Source of the DNA: an uncultured Muribaculaceae bacterium
GTDB lineage: Bacteria > Bacteroidota > Bacteroidia > Bacteroidales > Muribaculaceae
DNA: 64,000 nt
NCBI GenBank assembly: GCA_934667475.1
Contig: CAKUMB010000008.1
Location: 27,494 to 91,493 of the forward strand
Direction: 5' to 3'
Positions within the stretch are counted from its first letter, which is position 1; every line of letters begins with the position of its first letter. The notes beneath the pieces were generated by a model. It had not been told where the DNA came from and searched no databases. It saw only the letters and a program-made list of their open reading frames with translations. The translations under genes were made by a program, and so were the position numbers. Below are positions 53,200 to 61,320 of the stretch, piece after piece.

Positions 53200-53230
53200 C
53201 AAAGATAGCAATAAGCCGATGAATTACAAA
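53200..53230 (-). promoter_or_regulatory. Promoter of the ravA-viaA operon
   Basis: On the minus strand TTTG (53230-53227), exactly 19 bases, then TATCTTTG (53207-53200). An excellent match to the consensus; the leader is about 60 bases. Confidence 0.78.
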
Positions 53231-53338
53231 CTACCGCCCGGGAGCGGCCGTTTTGCCAGCGGCTGACGGTGAAACGCAATTCAGCGGCGCGGGTTTGGCG
53301 GTTTTTGCGTTTTTTATGACTCGCCGAGGGGGCGATTT

Positions 53339-53370
53339 TTTGCCATTGCGGGCTATTTGCACTATCTTTG
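53339..53370 (+). promoter_or_regulatory. Promoter of the parE-coaD genes
   Basis: TTTG (53339-53342), 20 bases, then TATCTTTG (53363-53370). Transcription near 53377 excludes the in-frame start at 53357 and supports ATG 53390 or 53423. Confidence 0.75.
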
Positions 53371-53422
53371 TAGGTTGATACAGACCGCAATGGCCTGCAC
53401 ACAAAAACCCAAAAGCACAAAC

Positions 53423-55384
53423 ATGGCAGAAGAACAGGAACACTTCGACGGCAACCGCCAGCCTACCGACAACGGCGGATATGACAAGCTTGTGACCCTG
53501 ACGCCGCGCGAGCACATTCGCCGGCGCCCGGGCATGTATATTGGCAAGCTGGGCGACGGCTCGCAGAGCGACGACGGCATATACGTGCTGGTGAAGGAGG
53601 TGGTGGACAACTCCATCGACGAGTTTAACACGGGCTATGCCAAGCCGCTCATCACCATCGACGTGGCCGACGGCACCGTGACCGTGCGCGACTATGGCCG
53701 CGGCATACCGCTGAACCAGGTGAGGGACGCATCATCGAAAATGAACACCGGCGCAAAATACGACACCGAGAACTACAAGCGCTCGGTGGGCCTCAACGGC
53801 GTGGGCATTAAGGCGGTGAATGCGCTCTCGAGCGAGTTCTACATACGCTCGGTGCGCGACGGGCAGTGCTCGTGGGTGCTGTATCACGAGGGTCTTGTGG
53901 CCGAGGAAAGCGGCATAGTGGCCGCCGACGAGGGCGAGGAAAACGGCACTCTGGTGCGCTTCACGCCCGACTCCACCATATTCAAGAACTATGCCTACCG
54001 CGACGATGTGGTGGAAAGCATGGTGCGCAACTACAGCTACCTCAACACAGGGCTCACACTTGTGCTCAACGGGCAGAAGTATCACTCGCGCAACGGCCTT
54101 AGCGACCTGGTGAAGGAAAACATGACCAGCGAACCGCTGTATCCGCTCATGCACTTCAAGGGCGACGACATAGAGGTGGTGATTACCCACGCCGCCCAGG
54201 TGGGCGAGGAGTTCTACTCGTTTGTCAACGGCCAGCACACCACGCAGGGCGGCACCCACCAGAGCGCGTTCCGCGAGGCGGTGTCGCGCACCATCAAGGA
54301 ATTCTATGGCAAAAACTTTGAATATTCCGACATTCGCAACGGCATAGTGGCGGCCATAAGCATCAAGGTGGAAGAGCCCACGTTTGAGTCGCAAACCAAA
54401 ATTAGGCTGGGCAGCACCGAGATGTGGAAAAACGGCCCCACCATCTACAAGTTTGTGAACGCCTTCATAAAGAAGGAGCTCGACGACTACCTGCACAAGG
54501 ACTCGGCCACGGCCGAGATTCTGCTGAAAAAGATTCAGAGCAGCGAGCAGGAGCGCAAGGCAATAGTGGGCGTGACCAAGCAGATGCGCGAACGCGCCAA
54601 AAAGACCGCCCTCAACAACAGCAAGCTGCGCGACTGCCGGGTGCACCTGAGCGACACCCGAGCCCCAAAGGACAACGACCGCCGCGAAGAGACGGCCCTG
54701 TTTATCACCGAGGGACTCTCGGCCAGCGGCTCGATAACGAAGATTCGCGATGTGGAGACGCAGGCAGTGTTCTCGCTGCGAGGCAAGCCGCTCAACACCT
54801 ACGGCCTCGAGCCGGTGAAGGTGTACAAAAACGAGGAGTTCGGACTGCTGCAGGCTGCGCTCAACATCGACGACGGCATCGACAAGCTGCGCTACAACAA
54901 GGTGATTGTGGCTACCGATGCCGATGTCGACGGCATGCACATACGCCTGCTGCTGCTCACCTACTTCCTGCAGTTCCACCCCGAACTGATAAAGACGGGC
55001 CACCTCTACATATTGCAGACACCGCTGTTTCGCGTGCGCAACAAGAAGGAGGCCAAGCGCAAGAGCCGCGCAGCCGGCAAGGAGGCCAAGAAGCAGACGG
55101 TGGAGACGTATTACTGCTACAGCGACGAGGAGCGCGTCAACGCCATCAACAAGCTTGGCGACAATGCCGAAATCACCCGATTCAAGGGCCTTGGCGAGAT
55201 TTCGCCCGATGAGTTTGCCGACTTCATAGGGCCTGACATGCGACTCGACCGCGTGCAGCTGCGCAAGGAGGACTCGGTGAACGAGCTGCTGGCATTCTAC
55301 ATGGGCAAGAACACCATGGAGCGCCAGGAGTTCATTATGGACAACTTGATTATTGAAGACGATGAAGACATCACAGTGCACTGA
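53423..55384 (+). CDS. parE: Type IIA topoisomerase subunit B (topoisomerase IV ParE-like)
   Basis: ATPase subunit of a type II topoisomerase, 653 residues from [11 protein letters not shown]. The GHKL ATP site shows EVVDNSIDE and RDYGRGIPL; the transducer has [10 protein letters not shown]; the TOPRIM domain has [11 protein letters not shown], and the acidic DADVDGMH. The end [13 protein letters not shown] and [10 protein letters not shown] is typical. ParE and GyrB are hard to tell apart without alignment; the short C-terminal region and the coaD-S41 neighbourhood favour ParE. No subunit A gene lies in the window. Its 3' end overlaps coaD by 23 bases. Confidence 0.85.
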   Translation: MAEEQEHFDGNRQPTDNGGYDKLVTLTPREHIRRRPGMYIGKLGDGSQSDDGIYVLVKEVVDNSIDEFNTGYAKPLITIDVADGTVTVRDYGRGIPLNQVRDASSKMNTGAKYDTENYKRSVGLNGVGIKAVNALSSEFYIRSVRDGQCSWVLYHEGLVAEESGIVAADEGEENGTLVRFTPDSTIFKNYAYRDDVVESMVRNYSYLNTGLTLVLNGQKYHSRNGLSDLVKENMTSEPLYPLMHFKGDDIEVVITHAAQVGEEFYSFVNGQHTTQGGTHQSAFREAVSRTIKEFYGKNFEYSDIRNGIVAAISIKVEEPTFESQTKIRLGSTEMWKNGPTIYKFVNAFIKKELDDYLHKDSATAEILLKKIQSSEQERKAIVGVTKQMRERAKKTALNNSKLRDCRVHLSDTRAPKDNDRREETALFITEGLSASGSITKIRDVETQAVFSLRGKPLNTYGLEPVKVYKNEEFGLLQAALNIDDGIDKLRYNKVIVATDADVDGMHIRLLLLTYFLQFHPELIKTGHLYILQTPLFRVRNKKEAKRKSRAAGKEAKKQTVETYYCYSDEERVNAINKLGDNAEITRFKGLGEISPDEFADFIGPDMRLDRVQLRKEDSVNELLAFYMGKNTMERQEFIMDNLIIEDDEDITVH

Positions 55385-55889
55385 CGGCGGCACACGGCGC
55401 ATAGCCCTGTTTCCGGGTTCGTTCGACCCATTCACGCGCGGCCACGAGTCGATAGTGGAGCGCGCGCTGCCGCTGTTCGATGAAATAGTGGTGGCCATAG
55501 GCGTGAACGTGAACAAGCACACGCTCACCTCAATGGAGCAACGCCAGCAGTGGATTAAGAGTGTGTTCAGCCACGAGCCGCGCGTGAGGGTAATCACCTA
55601 CACGGGACTCACGGCCGATGCGGCGCGGCAGTGCGGCGCGCGGTTCTACCTGCGCGGCGTGCGCATGATTCAGGACTTTGAAAACGAGATGAATATGGCC
55701 GAGGTCAACCGCGAATTGTCGGGACTGGAAACGGTGCTGCTCTACACCCTGCCAGAGTACAGCCACATAAGCTCAAGCCTGGTGCGCGAGCTGGTGAAGT
55801 ATGGCCAAAGCGTGGAGCGCTACCTGCCCAAGAGGCTCGACCGCAGCCTGGTGCCGCCCGAGTGGATGGCTCCTGAGCAAAAAAAATAA
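55362..55889 (+). CDS. coaD: Phosphopantetheine adenylyltransferase
   Basis: Penultimate step of coenzyme A synthesis: adenylates 4'-phosphopantetheine. The nucleotidyltransferase motif [16 protein letters not shown] (with the [T/H]xGH element as TRGH) is near the N-terminus, [22 protein letters not shown] is the conserved arginine loop, and [16 protein letters not shown] is the ISSS[TL]R-type signature. The 175-residue form starts at ATG 55362 inside parE; an in-frame TTG at 55353 is possible. The 23-base overlap implies coupling to topoisomerase translation. Confidence 0.95.
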   Translation: MKTSQCTDGGTRRIALFPGSFDPFTRGHESIVERALPLFDEIVVAIGVNVNKHTLTSMEQRQQWIKSVFSHEPRVRVITYTGLTADAARQCGARFYLRGVRMIQDFENEMNMAEVNRELSGLETVLLYTLPEYSHISSSLVRELVKYGQSVERYLPKRLDRSLVPPEWMAPEQKK

Positions 55890-55933
55890 CATACATTTTT
55901 TTCACAGCACATAACTTCAAGCAAACGAAACAC

Positions 55934-57583
55934 ATGGGAAAATTAAGGATAATCATCGCGCTGGCCGTGATAGGCATGATGGCAGCCAGCGCGCAGCGCC
56001 TGCCCGAAGCGCTGCAAAAGCTCATCAACGCCGAGTATGCCATCAGCAACTTCTATGTCGACAGCGTTGACCAGAAAAAACTGGTGGAGGACGCCATCAC
56101 AGGCATGCTCAGCAAGCTCGACCCGCACTCCACCTACACCGGAGCGCAGGAAACCAAGGAGATGGAGGAGCCGCTGCAGGGCGAGTTCAGCGGCATCGGC
56201 ATCCAGTTCAACATGCAAAAGGACACGCTATATGTGATTCAAACCATAGCCGGCGGCCCGTCGGAGCGCGTGGGCATAGTGGCCGGCGACCGCATAGTGA
56301 GTGTGAACGACACCACCATTGCAGGCGTGAAGATGAAGAACACCGACATCATGAAGCGCTTGCGCGGCAAAAAGGGCACCAAGGTGATGGTGCAGGTGAA
56401 GCGCGCCGGCGCAAGCAAGCCCATCACCTTCCGCATCACCCGCGACAAAATTCCGCTCTACAGTGTCGACGCCAAGTATATGATTGACGACACCACGGGC
56501 TACGTGCGCATTTCGCGCTTCGGCGCCAAGACCTACGACGAGATGATGGAGGCCCTGAAGGCTCTTGAGGCTCAGGGCATGCGCCAGCTGGTGCTCGACC
56601 TCTCGGACAACGGCGGCGGCTATCTGCAGGCCGCCATCGAAATGAGCAACGAGTTCCTTGACGACGGCAACATGATTGTGTACACCGAGGGCAGCAACGT
56701 GCCCCGCAGCGAAGCCCGCGCCCAGGGCAACGGCCGCTACCGCAGCCTGCCCATGGTGGTGATGGTGAACCAGTATTCGGCATCGGCGGCCGAGATTTTC
56801 ACCGGCGCCATGCAAGACTGGGACCGCGCCGTGGTGGTGGGCCGCCGCACATTTGCCAAGGGCCTCGTGCAGCGCCCCTTCCGCTTTGCCGACGGGTCGA
56901 TGATGCGCCTCACCATTGCGCGCTACCACACCCCCTCGGGCCGCTGCATACAGAAGCCCTACACCAAGGGCAACCGCCGCGACTACGATGAAGACATAGT
57001 GCGCCGCCTGAAGGACGGCGAATACTACAACATCGACAGTATTCAGTTCAACGACTCGCTGCGCTACACCACCCTGCGCAACCACCGCACCATATATGGC
57101 GGCGGGGGCATAATGCCCGACGTGTATGTGCCCATCGACACCAGCGAATACAGCAACTACTACCGCGACATGGTGGCCAAGGGCATCGTGAACCAGTATT
57201 GCCTGGGCTATGTAGACAAGCACCGCAAGGAGTTGAAGCGCCGCTACGCCACCGTGGCCGACTTCGACCGCAACTTTGAGGTGACCGACGCCGAAATGCA
57301 GAAGTTCATCGACATGGGCACGGCCGACAGCATTAAGTTCGACGCCAAGCAGTATGCCACCAGCCGCGAAGTGCTGCGCAGCATCATCAAGGGCCTGATT
57401 GCACGCGACGTCTACACCGACCCATCGGCCTACACCGTGATAATCAACCACCGCAACCGCGACCTAAAGATGGCCATAGAGGTGCTCAACGACCACAAGC
57501 GCTACAACGAGCTGCTTAAGCACGGCAACCCCGAATACGAGGCCATAGCCGCCCGCCGCAAGGCCACCACCAAGAAAAAGTAA
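55934..57583 (+). CDS. S41 family C-terminal processing peptidase
   Basis: A 549-residue exported protease (signal/anchor GKLRIIIALAVIGMMAAS). An N-terminal helical region (LDPHSTYTGAQETKEM) is followed by a PDZ domain of about 80-170 (FSGIGIQFNMQKDTLYV, GIVAGDRIVSVNDTTI). The catalytic core has NQYSASAAEIF, with Ser282 and Ser284 at the nucleophile region, and Lys309 in FAKGLVQ. Such enzymes trim C-termini of periplasmic or outer-membrane proteins. It follows coaD by 44 bases and ends at a strong terminator. Confidence 0.93.
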   Translation: MGKLRIIIALAVIGMMAASAQRLPEALQKLINAEYAISNFYVDSVDQKKLVEDAITGMLSKLDPHSTYTGAQETKEMEEPLQGEFSGIGIQFNMQKDTLYVIQTIAGGPSERVGIVAGDRIVSVNDTTIAGVKMKNTDIMKRLRGKKGTKVMVQVKRAGASKPITFRITRDKIPLYSVDAKYMIDDTTGYVRISRFGAKTYDEMMEALKALEAQGMRQLVLDLSDNGGGYLQAAIEMSNEFLDDGNMIVYTEGSNVPRSEARAQGNGRYRSLPMVVMVNQYSASAAEIFTGAMQDWDRAVVVGRRTFAKGLVQRPFRFADGSMMRLTIARYHTPSGRCIQKPYTKGNRRDYDEDIVRRLKDGEYYNIDSIQFNDSLRYTTLRNHRTIYGGGGIMPDVYVPIDTSEYSNYYRDMVAKGIVNQYCLGYVDKHRKELKRRYATVADFDRNFEVTDAEMQKFIDMGTADSIKFDAKQYATSREVLRSIIKGLIARDVYTDPSAYTVIINHRNRDLKMAIEVLNDHKRYNELLKHGNPEYEAIAARRKATTKKK

Positions 57584-57614
57584 AACACACCCGTCAGGGC
57601 ATAAAATAAAAATG

Positions 57615-57656
57615 CCGAACGCCGCATAAAAAAATGTGCGGCGTTCGGTTTTTTTT
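57615..57656 (+). terminator. Terminator of the parE-coaD-S41 unit
   Basis: Perfect 12-base stem ccgaacgccgca (57615-57626) with tgcggcgttcgg (57637-57648), followed by eight T. Confidence 0.88.
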
Positions 57657-57851
57657 GTGCATTATTGACGCGCTGCGGTGTGGCAGGCCACTTCACCTCG
57701 CTGGCACCGGCTGGCGCGCTTATGGTGGCGGCGGCCACGCGGGCATTATGCATCAGCCGGCCACTCAGGGCCAACGCGCTCACCTGTCGAAGAATTTTAT
57801 TAAGTGGCTAAAATATTGGTTAATGCATTGCGAAGTTGTTGAAATTTATTG

Positions 57852-57859
57852 TAATTTTG
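57852..57859 (+). promoter_or_regulatory. Probable -7 box for the 929-residue secreted protein
   Basis: TAATTTTG with a TTG about 21 bases upstream (57828-57830). The leader of about 115 bases is AT-rich, as for the LRR gene at 34390. Confidence 0.5.
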
Positions 57860-57979
57860 CACCGTAATTACGGTTGATGTATAGTTATGCCATCAATAAA
57901 GCACTCATTCATATAAAATATTGACAAGTAAAAGTAGTATAGATATAATCTAATTAATAAAGCAAAACTATTGTAATTA

Positions 57980-60769
57980 ATGAAACGGTTATTACTCAAT
58001 TTCGCGGCCTTGGCGGGCCTGCTGCTGCCATGCACTGCTGCCGCTGCCGAGCCGAACTCGCCCCCTGTGAAGTTGCTGGGCGACTCAGCCTACTTCTCGA
58101 AATTCACCTACGACTGGACTAACGATGCGGGACAAACCTGCACAGCGCGCCTGACCGATGTGGCCACCGATCCGCGCCAAATATATGCCCTGATAGCAAA
58201 AGTCTACGCCGACCCCAAGATACCAGGCAAGATTAAGGTATCGCCCGTGGAGGGCGACAAAGTGGGAACGGTGGGCAATGTGGTCACCTATTCCGAAAAG
58301 GCTTGGACACACTGGAACCCAGGAGTAGAAAACCAGCTTGATGTGAACTGGAACATTCCCACGCCGGAAACCGATGAGCAGACCATGCTGCTGGTGGAGG
58401 TAAAGGACAATTTCGACACCGATGGTGCCACGCGCTACCCCGACAACTCAACGATTGCCTGCATCTACCACTGCATCAAGTCGGTGCGTCTGCTCTACAA
58501 CGCATTCCGCATCGAGCGCGCCGGCCAAAGCTACTCGGCCGGCAACACGAGCTACAAGCCGGGAGTGGTGTATAACGTGAGCGGCACCTACAACCGATTT
58601 TTTCTGATGGGCAAGGGCTCGAACCGCCCCGTGCTCAACGGTGCGCCGTTTGACCGCATGTTTGAGCAGTACTCCCCCTCCACTGGAGTCGGCAACATTC
58701 CCGTATCTGACTTCTATCAGCAGCTTAAATCGGGCCACTCCTACACAGTGAAGCACGACTGCGGCTCTGTGCCCCACCTGGGCCACTACCCCACCATGGC
58801 CAGCACCAGCAGCACCACAGGAGCCGAAACCATGTCGAACCTGATTGTCTTCATTCCCGACTACCGCCTGGCCCCATGGAGCGGGCGCGACACCAACGAC
58901 GGACAGGCATGGTGCATGTATAACCCTGCATACATTCCCGTCTTCCAAGTGTATGACGTTAAGCTTGCAGCCAAGGCCGAACGCTATGGCCAGGAAAGCG
59001 GCAGGCAGTTTAAGGTGACTCTCGACTGGACGTCGAACATCGACACCCTGTCGGACACCCGTGTGGAGCAAGACTTCTACATCTACCGCGTGGTGAACGG
59101 CGTGATTGAAAGCAAACCGCTCAATAGCACCGCGATTAACGACTACACCTATTCCTACATTGTGCCGCAAACCGAGAGCGGCCAGACTCTGACCTACATC
59201 ATCACCGGCCGTCCAAGCGGCATCAGCGGTTTCAATCCCGTGGAAAGCAACCTGGCCAGCGTGATGATTCCCGGCTACGACCCCTATGAGCGCCTCGCGC
59301 TCGACATCGAGGCCACAAGCCGAAGCAAATATGACCCCCAAAAGCAGGAGAACGAATACGCCAACCACATTGTGGTGGACAACAACGCCTACACCCACGT
59401 GACGGGCGACTTCCTGAATGTGGGCACACAATTCCACCTCTACCGCTTCGACAACGACAAGCCCAATGACGGCGGACACACCGAGATTGCCACCATCACC
59501 ATCCAGTCGATAGTTACCGACGGCAGCGCCTACAACTTCAACTACGTTATGGAAATGAAGAATCAGGCCGAGGCCGTGAGCGGCACCAATGGCAAATTCA
59601 CCGCCGCAAGTGCCAATGGCGCCATCAACTTCAACGGCCTTGAAGCCACCGACCACTTCACAGCCTCAACGGCCGCCAACACCCATGCCGACCACTACGA
59701 CTATGTGCTGCAGTTCATGCCCGAGAAGGCTGCCGGAAGCGCAGGCGTGAAAGACGTATACAGCAACGTGGCGCGCATCTATGTGCCCAAGACGCAGTTC
59801 GGCATCGACATGACACCCTACACCAAGGCCGAGGTCGACGGCGACACCAAGCACACCCTGGCGCTGCCCGACGGCGTGCACATGACGGTGCTGGCCGCCA
59901 ACTCATCGAGCGTGCGCAGCTACACCCTGTATCGCGGCAGCACAGCGTTTGCCGAGCTGCAGCGCGCCGACAATGGCAACTACTCAATTCTCTCCCGCAA
60001 CAATGGCAGCCAGCGCCCCAACCACGCCGTGGCCGAGGGCCTCAGCGCAGGCAAACTGACGGCCACCGACGACCTGCGCGACGCCACTGTGGGTGAAAAC
60101 ACGTTCTACCCGGTGATTAACACTGAATGCACCCTGGCCGACGGCTCGGTGGCCGCCAACACCTATGGCGCCGACCAGAAGCAGGCCACGCCGCTCAGCG
60201 TGAAGGTGGAGAACCCCACCACCATGTCAACTAAGCCGTTTGCCTACGACGCCACAAGCTGGAAGATGGGCTTTGCCTGCGCATTTAAGGCCCATGGCAT
60301 ATTCGACAAGGATTCGATGGGTGAATACACCTACCGCGTGTGGCGCATCAATGACGATGGTTCTGAGACAATGCTCACCGAGAACATGTATGACGACGAT
60401 TCGAACCCCAACGTCACCGACAACTACAAGTTCTACATCGATGGCGGCGACCTCGATGTGAGCGACCTCTTCATCGACAATCCGCTGAGCGCAACAGGCA
60501 GCAAGACGGTGAACTACATTGTGCGCCTCTACGGCCAAAGTTTAGCCGACCAGTCGAAATTCTACGTGGCCGAAGACCGCTTCAGCGTCACCTTCGACGC
60601 CAGCACGCCCACGGGCATCAGCGAAGTAAAGCTGCCCGCCACCGTGGCCAGCGTGCGCTACATCGACGCCACAGGCCGCCAGAGCCAGACGCCCATGAGC
60701 GGCTTCAACATAGTGGTGACCACCCTCACCGACGGCACCGTCACCACCAGCAAACTCATTAAGCGCTAA
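57980..60769 (+). CDS. Large secreted multi-domain protein with T9SS-like C-terminal tail
   Basis: A 929-residue exported protein (signal about 1-25, MKRLLLNFAALAGLLLPCTAAAA). The body looks like several beta-sandwich (fibronectin III-like) modules; recurring phrases are FYIYRVVNGVIESKPLN, FHLYRFDNDKPNDGGHTEIA, YTLYRGSTAFAELQRADNG and YRVWRINDDGSETMLTENM. The last ~50 residues (ISEVKLPATVASVRYIDATG, then VTTSKLIKR) resemble a type IX secretion signal. No enzymatic motif was recognised. Upstream features mirror the LRR gene (AT-rich leader), which may mean shared regulation. Confidence 0.75.
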   Translation: MKRLLLNFAALAGLLLPCTAAAAEPNSPPVKLLGDSAYFSKFTYDWTNDAGQTCTARLTDVATDPRQIYALIAKVYADPKIPGKIKVSPVEGDKVGTVGNVVTYSEKAWTHWNPGVENQLDVNWNIPTPETDEQTMLLVEVKDNFDTDGATRYPDNSTIACIYHCIKSVRLLYNAFRIERAGQSYSAGNTSYKPGVVYNVSGTYNRFFLMGKGSNRPVLNGAPFDRMFEQYSPSTGVGNIPVSDFYQQLKSGHSYTVKHDCGSVPHLGHYPTMASTSSTTGAETMSNLIVFIPDYRLAPWSGRDTNDGQAWCMYNPAYIPVFQVYDVKLAAKAERYGQESGRQFKVTLDWTSNIDTLSDTRVEQDFYIYRVVNGVIESKPLNSTAINDYTYSYIVPQTESGQTLTYIITGRPSGISGFNPVESNLASVMIPGYDPYERLALDIEATSRSKYDPQKQENEYANHIVVDNNAYTHVTGDFLNVGTQFHLYRFDNDKPNDGGHTEIATITIQSIVTDGSAYNFNYVMEMKNQAEAVSGTNGKFTAASANGAINFNGLEATDHFTASTAANTHADHYDYVLQFMPEKAAGSAGVKDVYSNVARIYVPKTQFGIDMTPYTKAEVDGDTKHTLALPDGVHMTVLAANSSSVRSYTLYRGSTAFAELQRADNGNYSILSRNNGSQRPNHAVAEGLSAGKLTATDDLRDATVGENTFYPVINTECTLADGSVAANTYGADQKQATPLSVKVENPTTMSTKPFAYDATSWKMGFACAFKAHGIFDKDSMGEYTYRVWRINDDGSETMLTENMYDDDSNPNVTDNYKFYIDGGDLDVSDLFIDNPLSATGSKTVNYIVRLYGQSLADQSKFYVAEDRFSVTFDASTPTGISEVKLPATVASVRYIDATGRQSQTPMSGFNIVVTTLTDGTVTTSKLIKR

Positions 60770-60786
60770 AGCATACCTACCACAGC

Positions 60787-60823
60787 AAAGCGGGCAGCCA
60801 CACACGTGGCCGCCCGCTTTTTT
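60787..60823 (+). terminator. Terminator of the 929-residue secreted protein gene
   Basis: Stem aaagcgggcagccac with gtggccgcccgcttt (one mismatch), four-base loop, followed by a T-run. Confidence 0.82.
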
Positions 60824-60842
60824 ATGCACACATTGCGGTAGT

Positions 60843-61180
60843 GACGCGGTATGCCGAAAGCACTGGAAAAGAGTGGCGGGTAACTGCATCCTGTAGGGAC
60901 GCGGCATGCCGCGTCCACCGCAACAAATCTGCGATTCAGGCGATTATGTAAAATATAATCACAACACATGGGGATGTTTTTTTATTTTCGCGCGATGGTT
61001 TGCTGGGGGGGCTACGCCCGGCGGACGCGGCATGCCGCGTCCCTACGCTAAGCAGCTGATTTCGTGTGGCTTAGCGCAATTGTTTTCGCGCGATGGTTTG
61101 CTGGGGGGCTACGCCCGGCGGACGCGGCATGCCGCGTCCCTACACTAAGCTGATGATTTCGTGTGGCTTAGCGCAATTGT
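60843..61180. repeat. Composite palindromic intergenic repeat, copy 1
   Basis: Order: a degenerate half-core gacgcggtatgccga (60843-60857), a perfect core palindrome ggacgcggcatgccgcgtcc (60897-60916), then two tandem units of about 98 bases (60985-61082 and 61083-61180), each with a full core (61023-61042, 61120-61139), the segment ggggctacgcccggcgg before it and tgatttcgtgtggcttagcg or a near variant after it. The two units differ at only a few bases. A related copy lies at 63801-64000. Confidence 0.85.
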
Positions 61181-61250
61181 TGTGCATAGGGCGCTTTGGG
61201 TGGGATTTTTGTAGGGGGCCATATGGGCTGCAGTTGCATGACGGTGGGAT

Positions 61251-61291
61251 AACAAAAAAGCAGAGCGGACGCCTGTGGGGCGTTCGCTCTG
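61251..61291 (-). terminator. pnp terminator
   Basis: Stem agagcggacgcc (61262-61273) with ggcgttcgctct (61279-61290), one mismatch. On the minus strand it is followed by a U-tract (plus-strand A-run near 61253-61258). It lies about 30 bases past the pnp stop. Confidence 0.8.
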
Positions 61292-61320
61292 TCATTTTTT
61301 CGTTATTTTAGTGCCTTTAG

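Larger units (their letters stand above)
57584..57979. other. Intergenic region between the S41 peptidase and the 929-residue secreted protein
   Basis: Contains the peptidase terminator (57615-57656), and a TAATTTTG box (57852-57859). The stretch between them has no gene-like frame with supporting features. The last 110 bases are very AT-rich and would be the leader of the next gene. Confidence 0.5.
60770..61320. other. Intergenic repeat region left of pnp
   Basis: No gene is seen. The region holds the terminators of both convergent genes and one copy of a palindrome-centred composite repeat with an internal tandem duplication of about 98 bases. Confidence 0.7.

Noticed and set aside
53732..55597. 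Long open frame antisense to parE and coaD
   Set aside because: Same shadow effect. It spans two real genes and has no family features.
60898..61148. Short open frames inside the repeat region, giving peptides with a repeated GGRGMPRPY phrase
   Set aside because: The phrase comes from the palindromic core itself (gacgcggcatgccgcgtc), so it reflects the DNA repeat and not a protein.
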